Below, one piece after another: positions 1-8,742 of a stretch of DNA of 64,000 nucleotides. Position numbers and translations under genes: made by a program. Source of the stretch: Nitrosomonas aestuarii (lineage in GTDB: Bacteria > Pseudomonadota > Gammaproteobacteria > Burkholderiales > Nitrosomonadaceae); NCBI RefSeq assembly GCF_003046585.1, contig NZ_QAAE01000003.1:124001-188000 (forward strand), in the 5' to 3' direction. Below the pieces are notes generated by a model. It worked only from the letters and a program-made list of their open reading frames with translations, ran no database searches and was not told the DNA's origin. Positions within the stretch are counted from its first letter, which is position 1, and every line of letters begins with the position of its first letter.

Positions 1-17
1 CCCGCATACTGACTGAT

Positions 18-329
18 TTAACGTGCAAACTGACGAAAGCCGGTTACCGATTGTTCGCAAACAGCATAAATGACATTACAGTCGTTTGCTTCATACTGAT
101 GCACCGCAATATTTCTGAAACCGACGGCTTTTTTCATCGGGTCACATGTTTGCGAAGAAATAGCGCCGATTTCTTCAAGCACAACAAATACATTGCCCAT
201 CGTCTGTGGCGCAGATTGTTCGGTATCACTGATGACGTGACTGCCGATGTCCACGCTCAATTGCACGGCGCGAGTAATGTTAAGTACCAGGATATCCTGT
301 AGTGCAGGTTGACACAGAATTCTAAACAC
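18..329 (-). pseudogene. HepT-like (DUF86) RNase toxin remnant, 5' end missing
   Basis: The 103 readable residues match the central and C-terminal part of HepT/DUF86 HEPN ribonucleases of MntA-HepT toxin-antitoxin pairs: a helix reading LQDILVLNITRAVQ, then the Rx4HxY-type active site in GFRNIAVHQYE, then a final helix. Family members are about 140 residues; here the first 30 or so are missing. The only start is a GTG at 329, and the same frame hits a stop at 345-347. No MntA-type nucleotidyltransferase lies on either side in the window. I read it as a 5'-truncated, probably inactive orphan. The family call is good; whether any product is made is doubtful. Confidence 0.6.
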
Positions 330-546
330 CCTCTCATGAACGACCTAACACGGCCATTGGCGGAATAACACCGAAACAACAGCTTGCTCTATTTGATCAT
401 TAACCTCTACTTCTAACTTCGGTTAATAATGGGGGGGTTACCCTTCGATTATCATATTTTTTACTAAATTAAATTTATTATCGCAAGCTGTCTGCCGTTA
501 TGGTCTTCTGAGTATTTTTATATTTTCCCCGTATAATTTATAACTT

Positions 547-1170
547 ATGAAATTAACTACCTTGCTGTTCCTGGCATTAATTCCATCAATAGCCGCTGCA
601 GAGAATTTTCTAATCAATAGCAATAAGTTATTTAATTTTGCTGAGGAATCTTATCCTGAGTTATTTAGTCCCGCTGGAGTAGCAACTACTACTCTGGATG
701 AATATCTGGTTCGTTACTATCCCAATACTGATACCTATATCGGTACTCGAAGCAAGGAAGTTTATGTCTATGGTGATGATTTTAATGGGTTGTTGAGGGC
801 GGGAGTAATTACCGACTACATTGAGTTAGAAGCCGATGGAGATGAATTATTAGCTCAATTTTTTGCTAATGTGCAAAGTAATGTTCAGGTTTCCGGGACA
901 GGTGTCGTGATTTCTATTTTGTCAGATGATCTTAGTGGCAGCCGTCATCAGAGATTCATCATTGAATTAAAGTCAAAGCAAACACTACTGATAGCTCACA
1001 ATATAGATTTGGCGCCAAGAATTGATACGTTAGCAGTAAATGATCCAATTGAATTCTTTGGTGAATACGAATGGAATGATAAAGGTGGAGTCATCCACTG
1101 GACGCATCGTGATCCTGAAAAAATTCATGAGAATGGCTGGATTTTTCATAATAATATTATCTACCAATGA
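547..1170 (+). CDS. Secreted DUF3465-family protein with an extra N-terminal domain
   Basis: A 207-residue protein. Residues 1-18 form a signal peptide (hydrophobic stretch ending in AAA). Residues about 28-95 resemble a domain seen in many proteobacterial secreted proteins, with FAEESYPELFSP, a YYPNTDTYIG turn and VYVYGDDF. Residues about 110-207 carry the DUF3465 pattern: VQVSGTGVV, RHQRFIIEL, NDPIEFFGEYEWN and IHWTHRDP. DUF3465 has no assigned activity. The gene stands alone, without a clear Shine-Dalgarno sequence, between the HepT remnant and a tRNA fragment, so it may belong to an old insertion. The C-terminal family call is fairly firm; the function is unknown. Confidence 0.7.
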   Translation: MKLTTLLFLALIPSIAAAENFLINSNKLFNFAEESYPELFSPAGVATTTLDEYLVRYYPNTDTYIGTRSKEVYVYGDDFNGLLRAGVITDYIELEADGDELLAQFFANVQSNVQVSGTGVVISILSDDLSGSRHQRFIIELKSKQTLLIAHNIDLAPRIDTLAVNDPIEFFGEYEWNDKGGVIHWTHRDPEKIHENGWIFHNNIIYQ

Positions 1171-1280
1171 TCTTGTATTGATAGTCGCAATATTAAAAAA
1201 TTAGCCTTTTGCAATCACACCGATTCAAAATCCAAAAGTCCGATGATCAGTGTGTGTCACTTTAATTCCATGAAAATAAT

Positions 1281-1331
1281 TGGCTCCCTGACCAGGGCTC
1301 GAACCTGGGACCTGCGGATTAACAGTCCGCA
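1281..1331 (-). other. 3' fragment of tRNA-Asn (GTT), candidate attachment-site scar
   Basis: Read on the minus strand, this stretch has a perfect anticodon arm (GCGGA / CTGTTAA loop / TCCGC, anticodon GTT), a T arm with GGTTCGAGCC and an acceptor strand ending TCAGGGAGCCA. The matching 5' half (acceptor TCCCTGA and a D arm with AGCTCAGT..GGTAGAGC) is absent upstream, so this is not a complete tRNA. A 3' tRNA half including the CCA end is what tyrosine-recombinase integration leaves at one edge of an element. The rest of 1171-1651 shows no gene; it must hold the promoter for the operon starting at 1652, but I see no convincing -35/-10 pair. Confidence 0.7.
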
Positions 1332-1651
1332 AGCCTGGCGTTATCTGCATATCTGCGCTATCGACCCGCAAGCATTTCGGTTACGGCGCTACCCGATAGA
1401 AGTGCTGGGTGCGTTGTCGCATCGTTATGGATAAAGGTTATCGATAATGATGTGGCTGTTTTAAACAGAGTGAGGTTTGCGGCACTATTACGCTGAAGGC
1501 ATTATGCAATTGAATTTGTATTGATAAGCCTGTAGATAACCGGATAAACTGAGATGACTTGTAACAAGGTCACACTGCGTTAATAGTCTTGCGGTAATCT
1601 ATAAACAGACCGGTTCATGTAACCAGTTGTTAATAACGATTTGAGGTCGCC

Positions 1652-3025
1652 ATGCTAAATCCCAGAGCTGTTAAAACGATTGAAGATGCCAGGTTGATTG
1701 TCACTGAACGTAACGCGACACATGTGAAGATCGGTGTGTTTGATATCGATGGTATTCTGCGCGGTAAATATATCAACAAGGACAAGTTTCTGGCGGCGCT
1801 TGAAAAGGGACTTGCCTTTTGTGATGTGATTCTGGGATGGGACTCGAAAGATCAGCTTTATGATAATACCGCTTATACGGGCTGGCATACCGGATACCCC
1901 GATGCAACGGTACGTATCATTCCGGAAAGCTGCAGGGAGATCCCTTTTGAAGATAACATGCTGATGTTCATTTGCGAATTTGCCGGTGACGCGGCGGCAA
2001 TCTGTCCGCGCAATGTGTTGAAGCGGGTGATCGATAATGCGCAGGAAATGGGATTTGATCCCTTTGCCGCACTTGAATATGAGTTTTTTATGTTCAGGGA
2101 AACGCCTGAAAGCGTGCGTGAGAAACATTTCAAAAACTTGCAACCGCTGTCACAGGGCTGGTTTGGTTATTCGTTGCTGCGTAATTCAGTGTACGCTGAT
2201 TTAATGGATCAGATCCTGCAGATGTCTGAGATCATGGATTTTCCCATCGAAGGGTTGCACGACGAAACCGGGCCGGGTGTGCTCGAAGCCGCACTTGTGT
2301 TTGATCATGCCGAATATGCGGCTGACAAGGGCGCGCTATTCAAAACTTTTATGAAAGTGCTGGCACAGCGAAATGATTTGATGGCCACTTTTATGGCCAA
2401 ATGGTCGATGGATTATCCCGGACAAAGCGGCCATATCCATTTATCACTGCGCAACCGCAGCGATGGACGTTCTTCGTTTTATGATCCTGATCAGGCACAT
2501 TGTATGAGCGCCATCCAGCGTCATTTTCTGGCTGGCCAGCAACGCCTGATGCCGGAATTTTTATGTCTGGTTGCGCCAACCATTAACAGTTATACCCGGT
2601 TGATTCCCGGCGCCTGGGCACCGACGGGCGCGACCTGTGGCGTGGAAAACCGAACCACGGCGTTGCGTGTTATTCCCGGCAGCGAACAGTCACAGCGTAT
2701 TGAATACCGTGTGGGCGCATCTGACGGTAATCCCTACATTACCCTTGCCGCAGCGTTGGCGTCCGGTCTTTACGGTATTACCAATCAATGGGAGCCCGAA
2801 CCATTGATAACCGGCAATGCCTATGATTATCCGTTGCCTGCGCATTTGATGCTGCCGGTAACATTGTGGGATGCGGCGCAGCGGTTAAAACATTCTGAAG
2901 CCGCACGCACGCTTTTCGGCGATGCGTTTGTCGACCACTATACTGCTACCCGTGAATGGGAGGAACGCCAGTTCCGCAAGCATGTTTCCGAGTGGGAAAT
3001 GGAACGCTACTTCGAGATCATCTAA
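1652..3025 (+). CDS. Glutamine-synthetase-like gamma-glutamyl ligase (GlnA4/PuuA type)
   Basis: A 457-residue member of the glutamine synthetase superfamily that would join glutamate to an amine with ATP. It shows a short beta-grasp N-terminus (FDIDGILRGKYI), the catalytic-domain segments EYEFFMF and HDETGPGVLEAAL, the ATP-site stretch GQSGHIHLSL, and the C-terminal glutamate/ATP region ENRTTALRVIPG...GASDGNPYITLAAALASGL. It lacks the adenylylation region of classical GlnA and sits with ALDH, Fe-ADH and GATase genes, so it is more likely a substrate-specific ligase than the nitrogen-assimilation enzyme. GAGG precedes the ATG. Its stop overlaps the next ATG by one base (TAATG). The substrate is inferred from context, not seen. 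Confidence 0.85.
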   Translation: MLNPRAVKTIEDARLIVTERNATHVKIGVFDIDGILRGKYINKDKFLAALEKGLAFCDVILGWDSKDQLYDNTAYTGWHTGYPDATVRIIPESCREIPFEDNMLMFICEFAGDAAAICPRNVLKRVIDNAQEMGFDPFAALEYEFFMFRETPESVREKHFKNLQPLSQGWFGYSLLRNSVYADLMDQILQMSEIMDFPIEGLHDETGPGVLEAALVFDHAEYAADKGALFKTFMKVLAQRNDLMATFMAKWSMDYPGQSGHIHLSLRNRSDGRSSFYDPDQAHCMSAIQRHFLAGQQRLMPEFLCLVAPTINSYTRLIPGAWAPTGATCGVENRTTALRVIPGSEQSQRIEYRVGASDGNPYITLAAALASGLYGITNQWEPEPLITGNAYDYPLPAHLMLPVTLWDAAQRLKHSEAARTLFGDAFVDHYTATREWEERQFRKHVSEWEMERYFEII

Positions 3026-4416
3026 TGGCATCTACACTCAAAACATTCAGTCCAATTGACGGCTCTCTTTTTGTTGAACGTCCTTATGCGAACAGTGAGC
3101 AGGTGCGTACAGCGTTAACAAAAGCTGAACAGGCGCAGGCTGCGTGGCGCAATACACCGCTCAGTGAACGCAAAGCGATATGCAGCCGCGCTGTTGATGC
3201 GTTTGTTGCTGACAGCGATGTCATTGCCAGAGAGTTGTGCTGGCAAATGGGCAGGCCCATTCAGTATGCAGCGAACGAAATCAACAGTTTTGCCGAGCGG
3301 TCGCGCTATATGATTGCAGTGGCCGATGAGGCCCTTGCGCCGGTGCAGGTCAGCGAGAAAACAGGTTTTATACGCTATATCGACCGGGAACCGGTAGGTG
3401 TGGTGCTGGTCATTGCGCCATGGAATTTTCCGCTGCATACACCCATTAATGCGATTGTTCCCGCGTTGCTCGCAGGTAATGCGGTATTGCTTAAACATTC
3501 AGCACAAACACCATTGTGTGCCGAGCGCATCTTTGCGGCGTTTCAGCAGGCCGGAATACCTGAAGGCGTTTTCCAATATCTGCATATGACGCATGAAGTC
3601 ACCGAAGCGATAATCCAGTCGGGGACGATTAATTTTGTGGCGTTTACCGGTTCGGTGTCGGTGGGTGCAAGCATTGAAAGACTGGCCGCCGGACGTTTTG
3701 TCGGTGTTGGTTTAGAGCTGGGCGGTAAAGATCCGAGCTATATTCGTGCCGATGCAGATCTGGATTATGCGGTGGATAATACAGTGGATGGTGCGTTCTT
3801 TAATTCGGGGCAATCGTGTTGCGGCATTGAGCGCATTTATGTGCATGAATCGATTTATGACCGCTTTGTCGAGAAATTTGTGGCGCTGGTCAGGCAATAC
3901 CGGTTGGGGCGGTCTGATGATCCTGAGACGATGCTGGGACCTTTGGTGAATGCGGCAGCGGCAGCGTTTGTCCGGGGCCAGATCAACGAGGCTGTTGCGC
4001 AAGGTGCCGTGGCGCATATCGATCCGGCTGATTTTTCCATGGATCAGGAAGGAACGCCTTATATGGCGCCTCAGGTACTGACGCAAGTCGACCACAGCAT
4101 GCGGGTGATGACAGAAGAGAGCTTCGGGCCGGTCGTGGGGATTATGAAAGTGACGTCCGATGCGCAAGCGGTAATGCTGATGAACGACAGCATGTTCGGC
4201 CTGACTGCATCCGTTTTTTCTCAGGATATCGAAATTGCAGCTACTCTGGGACAGCAGATTGAAACCGGCACGTTTTTTGTCAATCGCTGTGATTATCTGG
4301 ATCCCGAACTGGCCTGGACCGGCGTGAAAAATACGGGACGGGGATGCACTTTGTCTAAACTGGGTTTTAATGCGTTTACACGACCCAAGTCTTACCATAT
4401 CAAAATTGTTTCGTAA
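3025..4416 (+). CDS. NAD(P)-dependent aldehyde dehydrogenase of the gamma-glutamylation operon
   Basis: 463 residues, a full-length member of the ALDH superfamily that oxidises an aldehyde to a carboxylate. Visible motifs: cofactor-site APWNFPLHTPINAI, the Rossmann turn FTGSVSVG, the catalytic-base segment LELGGKDPSYI, the catalytic cysteine in NSGQSCCG (about residue 265) and MTEESFGPVVGI. The ATG at 3025 overlaps the stop of the ligase gene, so translation is probably coupled; an in-frame upstream start at 2956 lies inside the ligase and is unlikely. By analogy with Puu-type pathways the substrate would be a gamma-glutamyl amino-aldehyde. Confidence 0.88.
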   Translation: MASTLKTFSPIDGSLFVERPYANSEQVRTALTKAEQAQAAWRNTPLSERKAICSRAVDAFVADSDVIARELCWQMGRPIQYAANEINSFAERSRYMIAVADEALAPVQVSEKTGFIRYIDREPVGVVLVIAPWNFPLHTPINAIVPALLAGNAVLLKHSAQTPLCAERIFAAFQQAGIPEGVFQYLHMTHEVTEAIIQSGTINFVAFTGSVSVGASIERLAAGRFVGVGLELGGKDPSYIRADADLDYAVDNTVDGAFFNSGQSCCGIERIYVHESIYDRFVEKFVALVRQYRLGRSDDPETMLGPLVNAAAAAFVRGQINEAVAQGAVAHIDPADFSMDQEGTPYMAPQVLTQVDHSMRVMTEESFGPVVGIMKVTSDAQAVMLMNDSMFGLTASVFSQDIEIAATLGQQIETGTFFVNRCDYLDPELAWTGVKNTGRGCTLSKLGFNAFTRPKSYHIKIVS

Positions 4417-4428
4417 GGGGGACGTTTA

Positions 4429-5592
4429 ATGTCCGATCTGACAGCCAGCTGGAATTATCCCAATGCAATCAGCGTAGGCAAAGGGCGTATTCAAACATTA
4501 CCTGCAACGTGCAAACAGTTGGGTATGCAGTCGCCGTTACTGATTACCGATCCGGGTCTGGCGGCATTACCGGTGATTCAGGAAACCATTGATCGTTGCG
4601 CTGCAGCTGATTTGCGATGCGGATTATTCAGTGAAATCCAGAGTAATCCCACCGGGCGGAATGTCAGCGATGGCGTCAATGCCTATCGCGCCGGCAACCA
4701 TGACGGCGTGATTGCAATGGGTGGTGGCTCCGCACTGGATGCTGCCAAAGCAGTGGCGTTGATGGCGGGTCAGAACCGTCCACTGTGGGACTTTGAAGAC
4801 AGCAACGATAACTGGATGCGTGTCAGCGAAGCGGGTATGGCTGCTGTGATTGCTATTCCCACTACCGCTGGAACCGGTTCGGAAGCCGGTCGCGCCGCCG
4901 TCATTACCGATACCGAGCATCAGATTAAAAGAATTATTTTCCATCCTAGAATGTTGCCGGAACGCGTCATTCTTGACCCGGAATTAACGGTGTCGTTACC
5001 TGCACAGATCACCGCTGCTACCGGCATGGATGCGCTGTCGCATAATCTGGAAGCATTTTGTGCGCCTTTCTACCATCCGATGGCGGACGGTATTGCGATG
5101 GAAGGCATCCGGCTGGTCAAAGATTATCTGCCCAGAGCCTATGCACAGGGACAAGACCTCGAAGCGCGCACGCAGATGCTGGCCGCCTCGCTGATGGGCG
5201 CGACTGCTTTTCAAAAAGGGCTGGGTGGCATGCACGCCATCGCGCATTCGTTAGGCGCGCTTTATAATGCACATCACGGTTTGCTCAATGCCATTCTCAT
5301 GCCGTATATTCTTAAAGCAAATCGGACAGCTATAGAAATCCGGATTGAACATCTGAGCCGTTATTTAATGCTGAGTGATACATCATTTGACGGATTCCTG
5401 AACTGGATCTTGGAAATACGCAGTCAGCTGGGTATTCAACACAGCTTGTCTGCAATCGGTATTGATACCGCCCAGGCAGAGCGCGTCGGTGCGATGGCGG
5501 CCGTCGATTCAGCCGCTGGTGGCAATCCGATTGCCTTCAACGCGCAACGTTATGCAGCAATTTTTACCGATGCCGTCAATGGTGCGCTTTAA
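4429..5592 (+). CDS. Iron-containing (group III) alcohol dehydrogenase
   Basis: 387 residues matching the Fe-ADH family, with the usual N-terminal NAD-binding half (AMGGGSALDAAKAVAL, PTTAGTGSEAGRAAVIT) and a C-terminal metal-binding half whose ligands lie in GMDALSHNLEAF and GMHAIAHSLGALYNAHHG. It would interconvert an alcohol and an aldehyde. GGGGG lies shortly before the ATG and only 12 bases separate it from the ALDH gene. An alcohol dehydrogenase in the set suggests that the glutamylated substrate carries a hydroxyl group, for example an amino-alcohol such as ethanolamine; that is inference from gene content. Confidence 0.88.
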   Translation: MSDLTASWNYPNAISVGKGRIQTLPATCKQLGMQSPLLITDPGLAALPVIQETIDRCAAADLRCGLFSEIQSNPTGRNVSDGVNAYRAGNHDGVIAMGGGSALDAAKAVALMAGQNRPLWDFEDSNDNWMRVSEAGMAAVIAIPTTAGTGSEAGRAAVITDTEHQIKRIIFHPRMLPERVILDPELTVSLPAQITAATGMDALSHNLEAFCAPFYHPMADGIAMEGIRLVKDYLPRAYAQGQDLEARTQMLAASLMGATAFQKGLGGMHAIAHSLGALYNAHHGLLNAILMPYILKANRTAIEIRIEHLSRYLMLSDTSFDGFLNWILEIRSQLGIQHSLSAIGIDTAQAERVGAMAAVDSAAGGNPIAFNAQRYAAIFTDAVNGAL

Positions 5593-5626
5593 CAATCCTT
5601 TAACCCGATAATATTACAAGCAGTAG

Positions 5627-6334
5627 ATGAAAATAGGAATTTTACAGTGTGACCATGTCCGCGATGAACTGCAGCCGCAATTTGGCGATTATCCTCATAT
5701 GATTGCTGCATTGTTTTCCAAAGTCGCGCCGGATTATCAATTTAAAGTATTTCACGTTCAACGGTTTGAATACCCTACAAACCTGGATGAATGTGATGCC
5801 TATATGACCACCGGCAGCCGTCATAGCGTTTACGATGGCGCCGCATGGATTGAACATCTGGAGGCATTCGTCATCAGACTGGATCAGGTAAAAAAACCAT
5901 ATGTCGGCATCTGCTTCGGCCATCAGATAATGATCAAGGCATTGGGCGGGGAAGTAAGGAAATCCGATAAAGGCTGGGGAATTGGCGTTTCCATCAATCA
6001 GGTAACGCACCAAAAGCCCTGGATGGAACCTGCGCAACCAACGCTCAACCTGATCGACAGTCATCAGGACCAGGTTGTTACTTTGCCGCAGCATGTTAAA
6101 GTAGATGTGCTGGCAGGCAGTACATTTTGTCCTTATTACATGCTGGCCTATGGTAATCACTTTTTAAGTGTTCAGGGCCATCCTGAATTTAACAAGGATT
6201 ATTCATCAACGCTGATTGATATTCGACGCAACATCATACCTGCAGATCGTGTCCGGGAAGGCAAAGCATCATTAACAGCGGCACTTGACGATCAGCTGTT
6301 TGCACGATGGGTCGTTAATTTTTACAATACATAA
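5627..6334 (+). CDS. Class I glutamine amidotransferase-like gamma-glutamyl hydrolase
   Basis: 235 residues with the class I GATase fold: nucleophile elbow YVGICFGHQIMIKALGG (Cys about residue 99) and the His-x-Glu of GHPEFNKDY (about 183-186). Proteins of this type next to a glutamine-synthetase-like ligase commonly hydrolyse a gamma-glutamyl bond, as PuuD does for gamma-glutamyl-GABA, although PuuD itself belongs to a different GATase subgroup. It is the last gene of the four-gene operon, 34 bases after the dehydrogenase. A free-standing GATase domain partner is the main alternative. No terminator is obvious after it. Confidence 0.82.
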   Translation: MKIGILQCDHVRDELQPQFGDYPHMIAALFSKVAPDYQFKVFHVQRFEYPTNLDECDAYMTTGSRHSVYDGAAWIEHLEAFVIRLDQVKKPYVGICFGHQIMIKALGGEVRKSDKGWGIGVSINQVTHQKPWMEPAQPTLNLIDSHQDQVVTLPQHVKVDVLAGSTFCPYYMLAYGNHFLSVQGHPEFNKDYSSTLIDIRRNIIPADRVREGKASLTAALDDQLFARWVVNFYNT

Positions 6335-6444
6335 ACCATCACAACATTCTAATTCAATCAGTTGCTGTTGCCGCTATCGATACCGGCTATGCGTGCCATA
6401 ACTCGCGTATATATCAACATGCGCTGACGGTTTTCTTACAGTTT

Positions 6445-6879
6445 CTAGTAAAATGTGTTGCGTTCAGGCCAGCGTGATTCATCCAAAATTACAATATCCT
6501 TACCGGCGAATTGTTTACTTGTTCTTCGGCCTTCGGCTTGCTGATCTTCAAAACTGTTCAGCCTGCTATGCCATTTAACCAGAACAAGGTATAAACCCTG
6601 ATTCAAAATATCAATGGCAATCGGCCCGACCGATTTTAATCCATACGCGGCGCCGGGGCCGACTTCTCTCAATACTGAGCGGGTCGTTTCAAAAAATGAG
6701 TGTGTCGAGTTCAGTGCTTCGCGCGCCGATCCAACCCCTGGTTCCAGCTTCACACCGGCAACCCGCGTAGTTAATTCAACATATTATGCCCAGGCATCTT
6801 TTTGCTGCGCTTCAGTCACTACGATATTCGCGCCGCCAGGACCAAAGGGCAGACTGACAGTAAAGGATTGGCTTTTAGA
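6445..6879 (-). pseudogene. Broken gene of unrecognised family, internal TAA
   Basis: One minus-strand frame reads coherently from about 6879 (SFTVSLPFGPGGANIVV..) through VTEAQQKDAWA, an in-frame TAA at 6784-6786, YVELTTRVAGVKLEPGVGSA, then FFETTRSVLREVGPGAAYG, KSVGPIAIDILNQGL and KWHSRLNSFEDQ to a TAG at 6445. The residue pattern on both sides of the stop is protein-like and continuous, so a single nonsense mutation seems to have split a gene of at least 145 codons. The frame stays open further upstream with no clear start, so the 5' end is uncertain. I recall similar segments in effector-associated multidomain proteins but cannot name the family with confidence. Confidence 0.5.
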
Positions 6880-7093
6880 CCCATTTACCTTCCTTTGTGA
6901 GCGTGGAATTAACAGGCAGAAAACGAGAAGAGCATGAAACCTGTTACGATGAACACAGTCGATAAAATTGAGGGAGTTCGATATGATATTTGCTGTAAGG
7001 CGTTGGGCGTCTTATCGACTAACACAACATGAACAAAATATTATCGAATAGGCTGAAATCGGTCAGCGCAGCAAAGATAAGGAACACCAGATC

Positions 7094-7909
7094 ATGAAGC
7101 AAATCAAATTTCACGCATTTGTACTACTGATAATTCTCATGAGTATCAATAGTATTGCCGCAGCGAGCAATTTTGACCATAGTATTTGGGACGGTCTTTT
7201 GCACAAACATGTGCATATGGTTCGGCAAGGACAGGCCAGCGAAGTCGACTATCACGCGTTCTTGAAACAACGTAATGAATTGCGCAGTTATTTGTCCCGA
7301 TTATCCGCAGTTTCGTACAGCGAATTCGCCAGGTGGCCACAGGCTGAGCGACTGGCTTTTTTGATTAACGCCTATAACGCCTATACCGTGGAACTGATTT
7401 TGACGCGCTACCCGAATGTCGATTCAATCAAAGAACTGGGATCATTATTTCAGAGTCCGTGGAAAAAAGAATTTGTGCCGCTGCTCGGAAAAATGCGTTC
7501 ACTCGATGATATTGAGCATGGCATGATTCGTAAGCCTGGTGATTACAATGAGCCGCGCATTCATTTCGCCGTCAATTGCGCTTCAATCGGCTGCCCGGCG
7601 TTATTGAATGAAGCGTTTGCCGGCGGAAAACTGGAAGATCAACTGGAGACTGTGACCAAAGCTTTTCTCGAAGACCGTACGCGTAACCGTTATAACGCAT
7701 CAACAGGCAGGCTTGAAGTTTCAAAAATTTTTGACTGGTATACCCAGGATTTTGAAAGTGGCTGGGGAGGCTGGCATTCTTTGGCTGCGTTTTTTTCGCA
7801 GTACGCACACAGTCTGACCGATAGTGAACAAGCCAGGCAAGTGGTCAAGGCCGGGGGTGTCAGGATGCGCTATCTAGATTATGACTGGTCGTTGAATGAC
7901 AGGAAATAG
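7094..7909 (+). CDS. Secreted DUF547-family protein
   Basis: 271 residues with a signal peptide (hydrophobic residues 8-24, cleavage after AAA) and the DUF547 core: LAFLINAYNAYTVELIL, an HFAVNCASIGCPALL segment with two conserved cysteines, and YDWSLN at the end. DUF547 proteins are exported and have no established enzymatic role. AAGGAAC lies before the ATG. The stop is two bases from the pstS-like ATG, so it is probably the first gene of the phosphate-transport operon. Why it travels with phosphate import is unknown. Confidence 0.85.
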   Translation: MKQIKFHAFVLLIILMSINSIAAASNFDHSIWDGLLHKHVHMVRQGQASEVDYHAFLKQRNELRSYLSRLSAVSYSEFARWPQAERLAFLINAYNAYTVELILTRYPNVDSIKELGSLFQSPWKKEFVPLLGKMRSLDDIEHGMIRKPGDYNEPRIHFAVNCASIGCPALLNEAFAGGKLEDQLETVTKAFLEDRTRNRYNASTGRLEVSKIFDWYTQDFESGWGGWHSLAAFFSQYAHSLTDSEQARQVVKAGGVRMRYLDYDWSLNDRK

Positions 7910-7911
7910 GC

Positions 7912-8742
7912 ATGAAAAACTGTGCAAAATACCTGCTGATTAACCTGTTTTGCCTGATTATCTGGGCAAGCTGGTTAACGAGTGTAAGTGCCGCATCGCA
8001 ACGTTTGATAGTGACCGGTTCCAGTACCGTCGCGCCACTCATGAGTGAAATCGCCAGGCGTTTTGAATTGCAGCATCCTGAGGTGCGCATTGATGTACAA
8101 ACCGGCGGTTCGTCGCGCGGTATCAATGATGTGCGCAGAGGCATTGCCGATATCGGTATGGTGTCGCGCGCGTTGAAACCGAATGAAGATGATCTGCATG
8201 CGTTTTCAATTGCAATGGATGGCATTGGTATCATCGTGCATGCCAGTAATCCGGTGAGATCACTTAATCCAAAGCAAATTGCGGATATTTATACCGGAAA
8301 AATCACACACTGGAAATCCGTCGGTGGCCCGAATGCACGTATCACTGTTGTCAACAAGGCAGAAGGACGCTCCACATTAGAACTTTTTCTGGATTATCTG
8401 CAGCTTAAAAACAGTGCAGTCAAACCACATATTATTATTGGTGATAACGCGCAGGGCATCAAAACAGTGACCGGTAATCCGCACGCGATCGGATACGTCT
8501 CAATCGGCGCGGCGGCGTATGAAGCGCAGCGAGGCACGCCGATCCGCCTGCTGGCATTGAATGGCGTGACCGCGTCTGTAGAAAATGTGCATAGCGGTAT
8601 TTTTCCGTTATCGCGGCCACTGAATCTGATTACATCGCGTGTGCCACAGGGAATAATTCGAGCATTTATCGAATTTGCCCGGTCACCACAGCTATACCCC
8701 CTTATCGAGGCGCACTATTTTGTTCCGATTGATACCGACTGA
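7912..8742 (+). CDS. pstS: Phosphate ABC transporter substrate-binding protein (PstS-like)
   Basis: 276 residues: signal peptide (about 1-28), then the PstS-like type 2 periplasmic-binding fold. The phosphate-site signatures are TGSSTVAPLM, TGGSSRGINDV and the later PHAIGYVSIGAAAY; IYTGKITHWKSVGGPNARI is the typical hinge region. It delivers phosphate from the periplasm to PstCA. It belongs to the short PstS-like subfamily often seen with a self-contained pstSCAB cluster. The stop overlaps the start region of pstC. No PhoB box was recognised upstream of the operon. Confidence 0.88.
   Translation: MKNCAKYLLINLFCLIIWASWLTSVSAASQRLIVTGSSTVAPLMSEIARRFELQHPEVRIDVQTGGSSRGINDVRRGIADIGMVSRALKPNEDDLHAFSIAMDGIGIIVHASNPVRSLNPKQIADIYTGKITHWKSVGGPNARITVVNKAEGRSTLELFLDYLQLKNSAVKPHIIIGDNAQGIKTVTGNPHAIGYVSIGAAAYEAQRGTPIRLLALNGVTASVENVHSGIFPLSRPLNLITSRVPQGIIRAFIEFARSPQLYPLIEAHYFVPIDTD

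Noticed and set aside
6614-6937. Plus-strand frame of 107 codons
   Set aside because: It is antisense to the broken minus-strand gene, whose residues look far more protein-like.
8675-8728. Longer PstC N-terminus from TTG at 8675
   Set aside because: The added 18 residues lie inside pstS and do not match PstC family starts.
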